64,000 nt of DNA from Paenibacillus harenae (GCF_030812415.1 NZ_JAUSST010000002.1:806001-870000), one strand, 5' to 3'; positions 8,773-16,699 are shown, counted from the first letter of the stretch. Made by a program: numbers and translations. The notes: generated by a model from the sequence alone, not told the origin.

Positions 8773-9075
8773 ATGGCTAATGCACTGGTAAGCATTCAAA
8801 TATTGCCGACGACGCCGGGCGGGGAAAGCGTTCTTCCGTACGTGGATCGGGCGATTGACATTATTAAGGCAGCGGGCGTCCCTTACCGGGTAGCGCCGCT
8901 GGAGACGACGATGGAGGGCGAGCTTAGCTCGCTGCTCGGCGTCGTGCAGCAGATGAGCGAGGCAATGGCAGAGATGGGCTGCCCGTCCGTTATATCGCAA
9001 GTGAAAATTTACTACAATCCGGTAAACGGCGCCTCAATGGGCAGATTGCTGGAGAAATACCCAGATGGGCAATAA
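8773..9075 (+). CDS. Thiamin-binding protein of the MTH1187/YkoF-like family
   Basis: A 100-residue cytoplasmic protein covering one MTH1187/YkoF-like ferredoxin-fold domain: ALVSIQILPT at the start, YRVAPLETTMEGE in the middle and SQVKIYY near the end. Related YkoF binds thiamin or its pyrimidine part. Its place between the binding protein and permease genes in a TPP-controlled operon supports a role in handling the imported pyrimidine or sensing thiamin. The end overlaps the next gene by 11 bases. Confidence 0.85.
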   Translation: MANALVSIQILPTTPGGESVLPYVDRAIDIIKAAGVPYRVAPLETTMEGELSSLLGVVQQMSEAMAEMGCPSVISQVKIYYNPVNGASMGRLLEKYPDGQ

Positions 9076-9847
9076 GACGGGCGTTTGGGCAAAGGTATGG
9101 CCTCCGGTTATCGTCGTCGTCGCGCTTCTAGCCTGCTGGCAAGGCGCGACGATGTGGGGGCAGGTCGATAGCTGGCATCTTCCAAGCCCGGCATCGATCG
9201 TACAGGAAGCGGCATCGGCTAACGTCTGGCCGCGGCTCATGGAACATACCGGCGCGACGCTGCGGCTTACGCTGCTCGGATTTGCAGGCGGATCGGCGGC
9301 GGGCTTCTTGCTCGCCGCCTTGCTGCATCTTGCTCCGGGTTTGCGTGCTGCCGTCTACCCGCTCCTCGTCGTTTCGCAGAACGTCCCGATCGTCGTTATC
9401 GGCCCTCTGCTAACGATGTGGCTCGGATATGGGCTGCTGCCGAAGGTGCTGCTCGTCATGATGGTATGCTTCTTCCCGATCTCGGTAGCGATGCTCGGCG
9501 GCCTCACGAATACGGATGCGCAATTGCGCAATTATTTGCAAATGATCGGCACGGGCAAGTGGCAGCTGTTCTGGCGGCTTGAGCTTCCGCATGCCATCAT
9601 TCATTTATTCTCGGGGCTTAAGCTTGCGGCGTCATACAGCGTGCTTAGCGCGATTGTCGCGGAATGGCTCGGTACGAATAAGGGACTTGGCTACTTCATG
9701 CAGCTGTCGGCCAAAGGGTTCATGCCGGAGCGGGTATTCGCGTCGGTTTTCATTATCGTGGCGCTCAGCCTGTCGTTGTTCGGCTTGATGACGCTGGCGG
9801 AGAAGCTGCTTATGCGCTGGCGTCCTGCCAAGAAGGAGGGGAACTAG
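9065..9847 (+). CDS. thiX: ABC transporter permease for thiamin precursor (ThiX-like)
   Basis: A 260-residue inner-membrane permease of the BPD_transp_1 (SsuC/TauC-like) family with about six hydrophobic helices. The coupling loop is visible around residues 160-190 (NYLQMIGTGKWQLFWRLELP, resembling the EAA loop). It overlaps the upstream thiamin-binding gene by 11 bases and is followed after three bases by the ATPase gene. Substrate assignment comes from the riboswitch and the ThiY neighbour. Confidence 0.88.
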   Translation: MGNKTGVWAKVWPPVIVVVALLACWQGATMWGQVDSWHLPSPASIVQEAASANVWPRLMEHTGATLRLTLLGFAGGSAAGFLLAALLHLAPGLRAAVYPLLVVSQNVPIVVIGPLLTMWLGYGLLPKVLLVMMVCFFPISVAMLGGLTNTDAQLRNYLQMIGTGKWQLFWRLELPHAIIHLFSGLKLAASYSVLSAIVAEWLGTNKGLGYFMQLSAKGFMPERVFASVFIIVALSLSLFGLMTLAEKLLMRWRPAKKEGN

Positions 9848-9850
9848 CGA

Positions 9851-10681
9851 ATGAATCGCACAGATGATGTGCAGAGGACGGTTGCCGGCTCTGAAGCGCT
9901 GGAGGTTAAATCGGTTAGCAAAAGCTTCGGCAAAGGCGCAGCTCTGAAAGAGATTCTCGGCGGCTTATCGCTGACGGTCGGCGAAGGGGAGTTCGTCTCC
10001 ATCGTCGGGCCGTCGGGCAGCGGCAAGACGACGCTGTTCCAGGTCATTGGCGGACTGGAGCGTCCGACGAGCGGAGAGATTTGGATCGACGGCCGGCAAG
10101 CGACGGGGCAGACCGGGCATATCTCGTATATGCCCCAGCAATCGTCGCTGCTGCCATGGCGGACGGTAGCCCGCAACATCGAGCTGTCGCTGACGATCGC
10201 CGGGCTGGACCGCAATGAGGCGAAGCGAAGCGCGGCGGAATGGCTGCGCCGTATCGGGCTCGAGGAGTACGCGAAGAGCTATCCGCATGTGCTGTCGGGC
10301 GGCATGCAGCAGCGCGTATCGTTCCTGCGGGCGCTGTTGTCGCCGCAGCGGCTTATGCTGCTCGATGAGCCGTTCGGCTCGCTCGATGCGCTGACGCGGC
10401 TGAAGATGCAGAAGTGGCTGCTGTCTATTTGGGAGGAGAACCGCAGATCGGTGCTGCTCGTGACGCATAGCATCGAGGAGGCGCTGTTCTTGTCCGACCG
10501 GGTCATCGTGCTGTCCAACTCTCCTGCGATCGTGCTCGAACAATTCGAGGTGCCGCTGGCAAGGCCGCGCAGCGAGGCGATGTGGACGGAGCCGGCGTTC
10601 GTTGCTTTGAAGCAGCGGATCTATGAGCTGCTCCAAACGGGAGCGGGAGTCAAGGAGGAAGCGGGATATGCCAATCGTTAA
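9851..10681 (+). CDS. thiZ: ABC transporter ATPase for thiamin precursor (ThiZ-like)
   Basis: A 276-residue ATPase. Walker A GPSGSGKTT at 53-61, Q-loop PQQSSLLPW, signature LSGGMQQRV, Walker B LMLLDEPFG and a switch histidine in VTHSIEEAL are all present, so it should be active. It belongs to the SsuB/TauB/ThiZ group of importers. It overlaps the following TatD-like gene by 14 bases, evidence for one transcript. Confidence 0.9.
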   Translation: MNRTDDVQRTVAGSEALEVKSVSKSFGKGAALKEILGGLSLTVGEGEFVSIVGPSGSGKTTLFQVIGGLERPTSGEIWIDGRQATGQTGHISYMPQQSSLLPWRTVARNIELSLTIAGLDRNEAKRSAAEWLRRIGLEEYAKSYPHVLSGGMQQRVSFLRALLSPQRLMLLDEPFGSLDALTRLKMQKWLLSIWEENRRSVLLVTHSIEEALFLSDRVIVLSNSPAIVLEQFEVPLARPRSEAMWTEPAFVALKQRIYELLQTGAGVKEEAGYANR

Positions 10682-11486
10682 CGGGGGAACGGCAGGAACG
10701 TGGATCGACGCCCATATCCATGTGGATCATTATGACGAAGCGGAACGGGAAGCGCTGTTGGAGAAGGCGTTCTCCGCAGGGGCGGCCGCCGTGGTGGCCG
10801 TGTCGATGCATTTGCAGTCGTCGATCGCCAATCACGGACTGGCTCAGACGTATCCGGATCGCGTTCATCCGGCTTACGGCTTCCATCCGGAGCAGCCGAT
10901 ACCGTCCTCGGAGGACCTGGATGAGCTGTTCGAGTGGATGATGGCACGGCATGCGGCAGGCGAGAAATTCGCGATCGGAGAGGTCGGTCTGCCTTATTAT
11001 ACGAGAACGGAAGCGGAGGCTGCCGGGCAGACGTTCGACGAAGCGCCTTACTTGGCGTTGCTCGGGCGCTTCGCAGCGCTGGCGGCTGAACTGGAACGGC
11101 CGATCGTGCTGCACGCCGTCTATGAGGACGCGGACAAAGCTTGCGATATATTGGACCGCCACGGTGTACGCAAAGCGCACTTCCATTGGTTCAAGGGAAG
11201 CGAGGCGACCGTGAGGAGAATGATCGCCTCCGGCTACTCGATCTCGATTACGCCGGATATTGCTTACGAGGCGGAGATAAGAGCGCTCGCCGAGATATAT
11301 CCGCTAAGCCTGCTGATGGCGGAGACGGACGGGCCATGGCCCTTCGAGGGTCCTTACGAGGGGCGTGCGACCGAGCCGGCCATGTCGCGGGATGTTGCGG
11401 TTCATATTGCAGCAATCAAGCAGCAGCCGGTGGAGCTCGTTCGCACTGCATTGCTGGAAAATACGAAACGGTTGTACGGATTATAA
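10668..11486 (+). CDS. TatD-family metal-dependent hydrolase in the thiamin operon
   Basis: A 272-residue TIM-barrel amidohydrolase. Metal ligands expected for TatD are visible: H16 and H18 in DAHIHVD, the Glu of AIGEVGLPYY, the His of IVLHAVYEDA, the His of HFHWFKGS and the Asp of AETDGPW. It is clearly divergent from housekeeping TatD DNases. The start at 10668 has AAGGAGG ten bases upstream and lies inside the end of thiZ (14-base overlap). In B. subtilis the imported formylaminopyrimidine is deformylated by YlmB; a metal hydrolase in the same operon as ThiXYZ could fill such a step here, but that is inference. Confidence 0.8.
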   Translation: MPIVNGGTAGTWIDAHIHVDHYDEAEREALLEKAFSAGAAAVVAVSMHLQSSIANHGLAQTYPDRVHPAYGFHPEQPIPSSEDLDELFEWMMARHAAGEKFAIGEVGLPYYTRTEAEAAGQTFDEAPYLALLGRFAALAAELERPIVLHAVYEDADKACDILDRHGVRKAHFHWFKGSEATVRRMIASGYSISITPDIAYEAEIRALAEIYPLSLLMAETDGPWPFEGPYEGRATEPAMSRDVAVHIAAIKQQPVELVRTALLENTKRLYGL

Positions 11487-11571
11487 CAGGTGGTTTACGA
11501 AAACAAGCTGCCGCTGCGATTTAAACGACGCCAGCCTGTTTTGTTTGTTTTTGTTGCGGACGTAGAAGTCG

Positions 11572-11811
11572 CTAATGGCTGCTTATCGCTGCATTTTTGA
11601 TTATTACGGACAGAGGAGGCTTTAATCGATCATGATTGGGACGGTTAAACCTCTTTTTCAACCCATAGAGCTGCCTGAGTCCGTAATAAGCCGAATGATA
11701 GTTGTTTGGAGTAAATAAGGTCTTCTGTGTCCTTAAGCATGCTTCATACATACGATCGATTACCGCTCTGTCCCTTGCGCCGCTCCACTCTTCTGCATAC
11801 AAAGATAGCAA
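11572..11811 (-). CDS. Possible small hypothetical protein, weak
   Basis: A 79-codon open frame in an otherwise empty 352-base gap (11487-11838). It would start with TTG and I see no ribosome binding site in front. The translation (LYAEEWSGARDRAVIDRMYEA near the start, tail PPLSVIIKNAAISSH) has a protein-like composition but no motif I recognise. It may be chance or a gene remnant. The rest of the gap holds a loose inverted repeat near 11488-11550 (ACAGG... CCTGTTTT followed by T-rich sequence) that could end the thi operon transcript. Confidence 0.25.
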   Translation of the reverse strand: MLSLYAEEWSGARDRAVIDRMYEACLRTQKTLFTPNNYHSAYYGLRQLYGLKKRFNRPNHDRLKPPLSVIIKNAAISSH

Positions 11812-11838
11812 CAGAATGAGAAGAAGGGAGTTTTGAAG

Positions 11839-12609
11839 ATGGCAGCTTTGACTCGGGAACAGTTTTTTGCGGTTTTGGCTCCGATCGTTATTAGGGTAAG
11901 GCAGGAAGGCTCGACGATGTTTCCTTCCGTGCGGTTAGCGCAAAATTTGCTCGAAACAGGCGGCGTTATTCACGCTTGGAACAATCTGAGCGGCATTAAA
12001 GTAGGCAACGGGCAGACGAATGCGTACTGGCATGGCGAGGCGGTCGTAAAGAGAACGTGGGAGCATATCGATGGCCGCGATATCAATACGAAGGCGGCGT
12101 TCCGGGCATACGATAGTCTGTACCACTTCTACAAGGATCTCGATCTGCTGCTGGCAACGCCGCGGTACGACCGCGTTCGCAAGGCGGAATCGCCGGAGCG
12201 CCAAGCCCAGATGCTGCTCGCTTGCGGGTATGCGACGGATCCGAATTATCCCTTGAAGCTGATGGCGATCATTAAGCAGTATTCGCTAAAGAAATACGAC
12301 CTGATGGGCAAACCGCCTGTTAAGCCGGAGAAGTTCAGAGACGCTGAGATCGTGGCGGTCGTTCATGGCGGGCAGGCGGTGTCGGACGGCTACTTGGTTC
12401 ATGGCGTCACATGGATACCGGCAAGACGGGTCGGCGAGCTCCTTGGAGCGGCGATCGATTGGAACGGGAAGCAGGTCACGGTGAACGGGGTCGCGATCGA
12501 GTCCGTATTGTCTAATGCAACGGGCTACGTCAAGGTGCGCGATCTGGCAGACCGGCTTGGACTGACGGCCGGCTGGGACGCACTGGCGAGAGTCGTCACG
12601 ATCGGCTAG
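11839..12609 (+). CDS. Glucosaminidase-domain protein with C-terminal stalk (copper-amine-oxidase-N-like) domain
   Basis: A 256-residue protein. Residues about 5-155 form a LytG/FlgJ-type N-acetylglucosaminidase domain: PSVRLAQNLLETGG carries the likely catalytic Glu, followed by NNLSGIKV and FRAYDSLYHFYKD. Residues about 175-256 resemble the copper amine oxidase N-terminal-like stalk repeat common in Paenibacillus surface proteins (WIPARRVGELLGA, VNGVAI, VKVRDLADRLGLTAGWD). No signal peptide is visible from the ATG at 11839 or the TTG at 11833, so export is unclear; many phage- or spore-related relatives also lack one. AAGGGAG precedes the ATG by eight bases. Confidence 0.85.
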   Translation: MAALTREQFFAVLAPIVIRVRQEGSTMFPSVRLAQNLLETGGVIHAWNNLSGIKVGNGQTNAYWHGEAVVKRTWEHIDGRDINTKAAFRAYDSLYHFYKDLDLLLATPRYDRVRKAESPERQAQMLLACGYATDPNYPLKLMAIIKQYSLKKYDLMGKPPVKPEKFRDAEIVAVVHGGQAVSDGYLVHGVTWIPARRVGELLGAAIDWNGKQVTVNGVAIESVLSNATGYVKVRDLADRLGLTAGWDALARVVTIG

Positions 12610-12689
12610 CAGATGGCCTGATGCATGCAGCTGATGCGCTCAGCATGCCGCGATTTACATCGGGGTCGGTCATTTGGTATTCTATAGGC

Positions 12690-12985
12690 AACAATGAAAC
12701 GCGATGACGAGAAGAGTAAGGGAACAGGTTGTTGCACAGAGAGCTCCGGCAGCTGAGAGGGAGCGGACAACGTCTCCCCGAACCAAGCCTCCGAGCAGCA
12801 TGTCGGAATCGCCCCGGGCGAGGATGGCATGACGGGAGCTCCCGTTACAGAGCTAAAGTATAAGCATTGCCTGCAATGCCGTACTTGAAGAGGTTAATAT
12901 GGCGACATGTTAATGAAGCTGGGGTGGCACCGCGAGAACTTCGCCCCCAAGACCGACGTCTTGGAGGTGAGGTTCTTTTTTTGCG
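12690..12985 (+). ncRNA. T-box leader with Gln (CAA) specifier, controlling glnS
   Basis: Conserved parts in order: GATGACGAGAAGAGTA (12711-12726 region, stem I and loop E side), AGAGAGCTCCGG and GCTGAGAGGGAGCGGA (stem I distal part), GAAC-CAA-GCC with CAA at 12784-12786 in the specifier position, and the T-box GGGGTGGCACCGCG at 12921-12934. CAA codes for glutamine, matching the downstream glutaminyl-tRNA synthetase. A TATTCT preceded by TGG at 12678-12683 may be the -10. Uncharged tRNA-Gln should favour the antiterminator and so expression. Confidence 0.93.
12935..12982 (+). terminator. Intrinsic terminator of the glnS T-box
   Basis: A long hairpin: the arm running from AGAACTTCGCCCCCAAGA pairs with TCTTGGAGGTGAGGTTCT, followed by a run of T at 12975-12982. 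The left arm begins directly after the T-box motif, so it is mutually exclusive with the antiterminator. Confidence 0.9.
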
Positions 12986-13025
12986 TTGCTTGGCCACTAC
13001 AGCATTTATTAAGGAGGAGCCGACT

Positions 13026-14717
13026 TTGGAATCGGATAACAAAAAAGAGCATTCGAACGACAACTTTTTATTCAAGCTGATTAGCGGGGAGTTGGAGCAA
13101 GCTCCGTTCGCAAAAGACATGTGCACGCGATTCCCGCCGGAGCCGAACGGCTATCTCCATATCGGAAGCGCCTATGCGATTCAGACCAATTATAATGTAG
13201 CGCGCAGCTTCAAGGGGAAATTTCATTTGCGCTTTGACGATACGAATCCGCTCAAGGAGGACATTGCTTACGTCAATGCGATTATCGAGGATATCAAGTG
13301 GCTTGGTTATGATCCGGGCGAGCACATTTACTATGGGTCCGATTATTCGGATGAAATCCATTCGGCTGCAGTCCGTTTGATCGGGCATGGAAAAGCTTAC
13401 GTATGCGATCTGACGCCGGAGGAAGTGTCGGAGTATCGGGGAACCTTGACGCAGCCGGGCAAGAACAGCCCGTATAGGGAACGGACGGTCGAAGAAAACC
13501 TGGCGCTTTTTGCGAAAATGAAAAAGGGCGACTTTGCGGCCTCCTCCAAGGTGCTGCGCGCCAAAATCGATATGGGCTCGCCGAATATGAACCTGCGCGA
13601 CCCCGTTATTTACCGCATCATCCACGCCGAGCATTATCGTACAGGCGAAGACTGGTGCATCTATCCGATGTACGACTTCGCGCATCCGATTCAGGACTCG
13701 ATCGAGGGCATTACGTATTCGCTCTGCTCGGTCGAATTCAAGGACCATCGGCCCTTGTACGAATGGGTGCTTAGAGAGCTTGGCATTGAGAGTCCGCCGC
13801 GGCAAAGGGAGTTCGGCCGCTTAAGCATAACGGGCGTTGTGACGAGCAAACGTTTCCTGCGGCAATTAGTGGAAGGCGGATTCGTAGACGGCTGGGATGA
13901 TCCGAGATTGCCGACGCTTCGCGGCTTAAGAAGAAGGGGATTTACGCCGGAAAGCATACGCGGCTTCATCGAGGAGATCGGCAGCATCCGAACGCAAAGC
14001 ACGGTTCATATCTCTTTGCTCGATCATTGTCTCCGGCAGGAGCTGAAAGCGTCGACGGCCAGCGTAATGGCGGTGCTGAAGCCGCTCAAGGTTGTCATTA
14101 CGAATTATCCGGATGATAGGGCGGAGCTGTTGACGATCGAGAACAATAGCGAGAACGAGGAGCTCGGCAAGCGGGAGGTTTCTTTTGCCAAAACGATTTA
14201 TATCGAACGGGACGACTTCGCGGAGCATCCGCCGAAGGGCTTCCATCGATTGAGTCCGAATGGCGAGGTCAGGCTGAAGGGCGCTTACTATATTCGCTGC
14301 GAGGAAGTCATCAAGGATTCGGATACCGGCGAAGTGACGGAGCTTCGTTGTACGTACGATCCGATCACGAAGAGCGGAACGGGGTTTAACGGGCGCAAGG
14401 TGAAAGGGACGATTCATTGGGTATCGGCGGAGCATGCAGTCAAGGCAAACGTTCATCTGTACGATAGGCTGCTGCTGGAATCTGCGGATACGGCAAGCGG
14501 GGATTGGACGGATGCGGTTAATCCGGAATCCCTAGTCATAGTGAAGGATGCTATGATTGAGCCTTTTGCGGCGGAATGGGGAGAAGATTGCCTGGAGCGC
14601 AGGCTGCAATTTTTACGCCATGGCTATTTCTGCATCGATAAGAAGCATACAACCGCCGACAGGCTCGTATTCAACCGGATTGTGCCGCTTAAGGATAGCT
14701 GGAACAAAAAGAATTAG
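13026..14717 (+). CDS. glnS: Glutaminyl-tRNA synthetase with atypical signature motifs
   Basis: A 563-residue class I synthetase that would charge tRNA-Gln with glutamine. It follows the E. coli GlnRS pattern over its whole length: TRFPPEPNGYLHIG, RFDDTNP, LTQPGKNSPYRER, WCIYPMYDF, GWDDPRLPTLRGLRRRG, and the C-terminal beta-barrel part GRKVKGTIHWVSAEHA and NPESLVI. Two catalytic signatures deviate: HIGH is HIGS (45-48) and MSKR is TSKR. There is no YqeY fusion at the C-terminus. Start TTG at 13026 is chosen because AAGGAGGAG sits just upstream and the frame before it lies inside the T-box terminator. Most Firmicutes make Gln-tRNA through GatCAB, so this gene may be a second route. Confidence 0.9.
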   Translation: MESDNKKEHSNDNFLFKLISGELEQAPFAKDMCTRFPPEPNGYLHIGSAYAIQTNYNVARSFKGKFHLRFDDTNPLKEDIAYVNAIIEDIKWLGYDPGEHIYYGSDYSDEIHSAAVRLIGHGKAYVCDLTPEEVSEYRGTLTQPGKNSPYRERTVEENLALFAKMKKGDFAASSKVLRAKIDMGSPNMNLRDPVIYRIIHAEHYRTGEDWCIYPMYDFAHPIQDSIEGITYSLCSVEFKDHRPLYEWVLRELGIESPPRQREFGRLSITGVVTSKRFLRQLVEGGFVDGWDDPRLPTLRGLRRRGFTPESIRGFIEEIGSIRTQSTVHISLLDHCLRQELKASTASVMAVLKPLKVVITNYPDDRAELLTIENNSENEELGKREVSFAKTIYIERDDFAEHPPKGFHRLSPNGEVRLKGAYYIRCEEVIKDSDTGEVTELRCTYDPITKSGTGFNGRKVKGTIHWVSAEHAVKANVHLYDRLLLESADTASGDWTDAVNPESLVIVKDAMIEPFAAEWGEDCLERRLQFLRHGYFCIDKKHTTADRLVFNRIVPLKDSWNKKN

Positions 14718-14723
14718 GTTGTG

Positions 14724-14757
14724 CAAAGGCTGCCGATGCGAGGATCGGCAGCCTTTG
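14724..14757 (+). terminator. Intrinsic terminator after glnS, probably bidirectional
   Basis: AAAGGCTGCCGAT and ATCGGCAGCCTTT form a 13-pair stem with a GCGAGG loop. A-rich and T-rich flanks let it serve both glnS and the convergent small gene at 14787-14945. Confidence 0.85.
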
Positions 14758-14786
14758 TGCGCTTCTGGTCCACGTACGCGCGACGG

Positions 14787-14945
14787 TTATTTGCCTTTCT
14801 TAGAGGCGGCCCAGAAGGCGAGAGCGATAAGCGCCAGCAGAATATACCAAGGGATCGTAATCGTTCCGCCGACGATGAAAGCAAGCGCCATAACGAAGAT
14901 AACGCCAATAATAATGTACAGACAGCCGCGTCCGAACGTTTCCAT
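14787..14945 (-). CDS. Small membrane protein, 52 residues, unknown function
   Basis: Translation METFGRGCLYIIIGVIF then VMALAFIVGG and a second hydrophobic run ITIPWYILLALIALAFW, ending in a basic ASKKGK tail: two transmembrane segments in 52 residues. AAAGGAG lies seven bases before the ATG at 14945. The frame is open further upstream, but without a binding site. Small two-helix proteins of this sort are common in Paenibacillaceae; I do not recognise a named family. Confidence 0.7.
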   Translation of the reverse strand: METFGRGCLYIIIGVIFVMALAFIVGGTITIPWYILLALIALAFWAASKKGK

Positions 14946-15093
14946 GCCATTGCTCCTTTCGTATGCCAGATCTGCGTCGCTAGCTACATGAAAGTATATT
15001 CGCGGATATAGCAGGATAGAGCAGCAGGTTGGCGTCGGCTCTCGTTCATCAGGGCAGCGTATGTTTAAGCATATCGTTCGCGGTTTAAATTTA

Positions 15094-15149
15094 TCCAATG
15101 GAAATGGCTAACGCTGTCCAATCTTAATTCCTCCCTGGAAGGTTATAAT
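15094..15149 (+). promoter_or_regulatory. Promoter of the GH30 gene with two TCCAAT activator boxes
   Basis: TCCAAT at 15094-15099 and again at 15117-15122 (23 bases apart), then TATAAT at 15144-15149, 27 bases after the start of the second box. The second box overlaps the -35 position, and no good -35 is present, as expected for an activator-dependent promoter. The same arrangement is at 19556-19611. Confidence 0.7.
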
Positions 15150-15223
15150 GTAATCGCAACCAATTGAGCCCCATTACACTAAACTTAGGGAGTGCTTAAC
15201 CGAAACGAGGGAGGACTACGGTC

Positions 15224-16582
15224 ATGAACGAACATAAGCTTCGCTGGATTGCAAGCACGGAGCAGCGCCGTTGGCTGGAGCAGGCGGCTGTCACGGCAAC
15301 AGCCGCAACGGCCGCAACAACCGCAACAGCGAATTTAACGATAACGGATCGCGAGCACCAGACGTTCGAAGGATTCGGCGGCTGCTTTAACGAGCTTGGC
15401 CATGTGGCGCTTGGCCGCTTGCCGGCAGAGGAACGCGATCAGGTGATGCACGGTCTGTTCCATCCGGAGGGCGAGCATAGGCTCAGCGTGTGCAGATTGC
15501 CGATCGGAGCCAGCGACTACGCGCTGGACTGGTACAGCCATAACGAAACCGACGGCGATACGGCGATGGAGCATTTTTCTGTCGAGCGCGATCGAAAGCA
15601 TTTGATTCCATATATTAAAGAAGCGCTAAAGCTGAATCCTGAGCTCGTATTGTTCGCATCTCCATGGAGTCCGCCGACTTGGATGAAGTTTCCGAAGGCG
15701 TACAATTACGGCACGCTGCGCTGGGAGAAGGACATTTTGGAGGCGTACGCCCTGTATTTTGTCAAATTCGTACAAGCCTATGCCGAGGAAGGCATTACGA
15801 TACATCAGGTGCACGTGCAGAATGAAGTGGTTGCCGATCAGAAGTTCCCGTCCTGCGTATGGACCGGGCAGCAATTGCGGGAATTTATTCGCGATTATTT
15901 GGGTCCTGCCTTCGAGCGGCATGGTCTGGATACGGAAATTTGGCTGGGCACGATCAATGCGCCCGAAGCGTGGGACGAGTGGCTGAAGAAAAAGGCGACC
16001 GACTTTGATGGCTATGCGGGAACTGTGCTTGGAGACCCGGAAGCGTATAAATATATCAAAGGCGTCGGCTATCAATGGGCGGGCAAGTACGGCATTCAGC
16101 GGGCCGTGCAAAGCTACCCGGAGCTGCGCTATATGCAGACCGAGAACGAATGCGGCGACGGCGAGAACACCTGGTTTTATGCCAAATATATTTTTAGCTT
16201 GTACCAGCATTATTTGTTTAACGGCGTTCATGCGTATGTATACTGGAATATGGTGTTGGAGCCGAAGGGCAGAAGCACGTGGGGCTGGGAGCAAAATGCG
16301 ATGGTTACCGTCGATCCCGCGACGCGGCAATACGTCCGAAATCCGGAATATTACGTGATGAAGCATTATGCGCATTTCGTATCCCCCGGCGATATCCGAA
16401 TCGGCCTGCAAGGTCCGTGGTCGGGGCATGCATCCGCCTTCCTGAAGCCGGACGGAACGAAGATTATCGTACTGAGCAATCCATATCCGGAGGAAAAGGA
16501 GCTGCGACTGTCATGCGGTTCCGTGGTATATAGCTTCCGACTGGAACCTGAATCGTTCCATACGATCGTATGGCCTGGCTAA
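15224..16582 (+). CDS. Glycoside hydrolase family 30 enzyme (glucosylceramidase/beta-glycosidase type)
   Basis: A 452-residue retaining glycosidase with a TIM barrel and short flanking beta domain. FEGFGGCFNE is the family start, SPWSPPTWMK the barrel strand 4 region, E201 in HVQNEV the expected acid/base and E307 in MQTENE the expected nucleophile. No signal peptide, so it should act in the cytoplasm on imported oligosaccharide. Residues about 23-38 are an Ala/Thr-only stretch encoded by a 9-base tandem repeat. GGGAGGA precedes the ATG. It stands next to a two-component system and ABC sugar importer and shares their promoter boxes. GH30 includes beta-glucosidase, beta-xylosidase and beta-1,6-galactanase activities; the substrate is not decidable here. 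Confidence 0.87.
   Translation: MNEHKLRWIASTEQRRWLEQAAVTATAATAATTATANLTITDREHQTFEGFGGCFNELGHVALGRLPAEERDQVMHGLFHPEGEHRLSVCRLPIGASDYALDWYSHNETDGDTAMEHFSVERDRKHLIPYIKEALKLNPELVLFASPWSPPTWMKFPKAYNYGTLRWEKDILEAYALYFVKFVQAYAEEGITIHQVHVQNEVVADQKFPSCVWTGQQLREFIRDYLGPAFERHGLDTEIWLGTINAPEAWDEWLKKKATDFDGYAGTVLGDPEAYKYIKGVGYQWAGKYGIQRAVQSYPELRYMQTENECGDGENTWFYAKYIFSLYQHYLFNGVHAYVYWNMVLEPKGRSTWGWEQNAMVTVDPATRQYVRNPEYYVMKHYAHFVSPGDIRIGLQGPWSGHASAFLKPDGTKIIVLSNPYPEEKELRLSCGSVVYSFRLEPESFHTIVWPG
15302..15328 (+). repeat. Three tandem 9-base repeats inside the GH30 gene
   Basis: GCCGCAACG, GCCGCAACA and ACCGCAACA follow one another in frame, coding for Ala/Thr triplets. A partial copy precedes them. The position just before the conserved barrel start suggests a flexible spacer that could vary in length by slippage. 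Confidence 0.8.
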
Positions 16583-16594
16583 CCGGCCTTATTA

Positions 16595-16634
16595 CACGAA
16601 CGCCCTCATCAACTGCAGGGCGTTCGTGCTTTTT
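16595..16634 (+). terminator. Intrinsic terminator after the GH30 gene
   Basis: ACGAACGCCCT pairs with AGGGCGTTCGT around the loop CATCAACTGC, followed by GCTTTTTG. It separates GH30 transcription from the kinase gene. Confidence 0.85.
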
Positions 16635-16645
16635 GATTTAACCTT

Positions 16646-16673
16646 TTGAGCGGTCCTTCTTCAAGGCTATAAT
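16646..16673 (+). promoter_or_regulatory. Promoter of the histidine kinase-response regulator operon
   Basis: TTGAGC at 16646-16651 and TATAAT at 16668-16673 with 16 bases between. It lies between the GH30 terminator and the kinase start and lacks the TCCAAT pair, so the regulators are likely expressed independently of their own target boxes. Confidence 0.6.
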
Positions 16674-16699
16674 GGTTGCAAAATAGGGGGCGATGCCAA

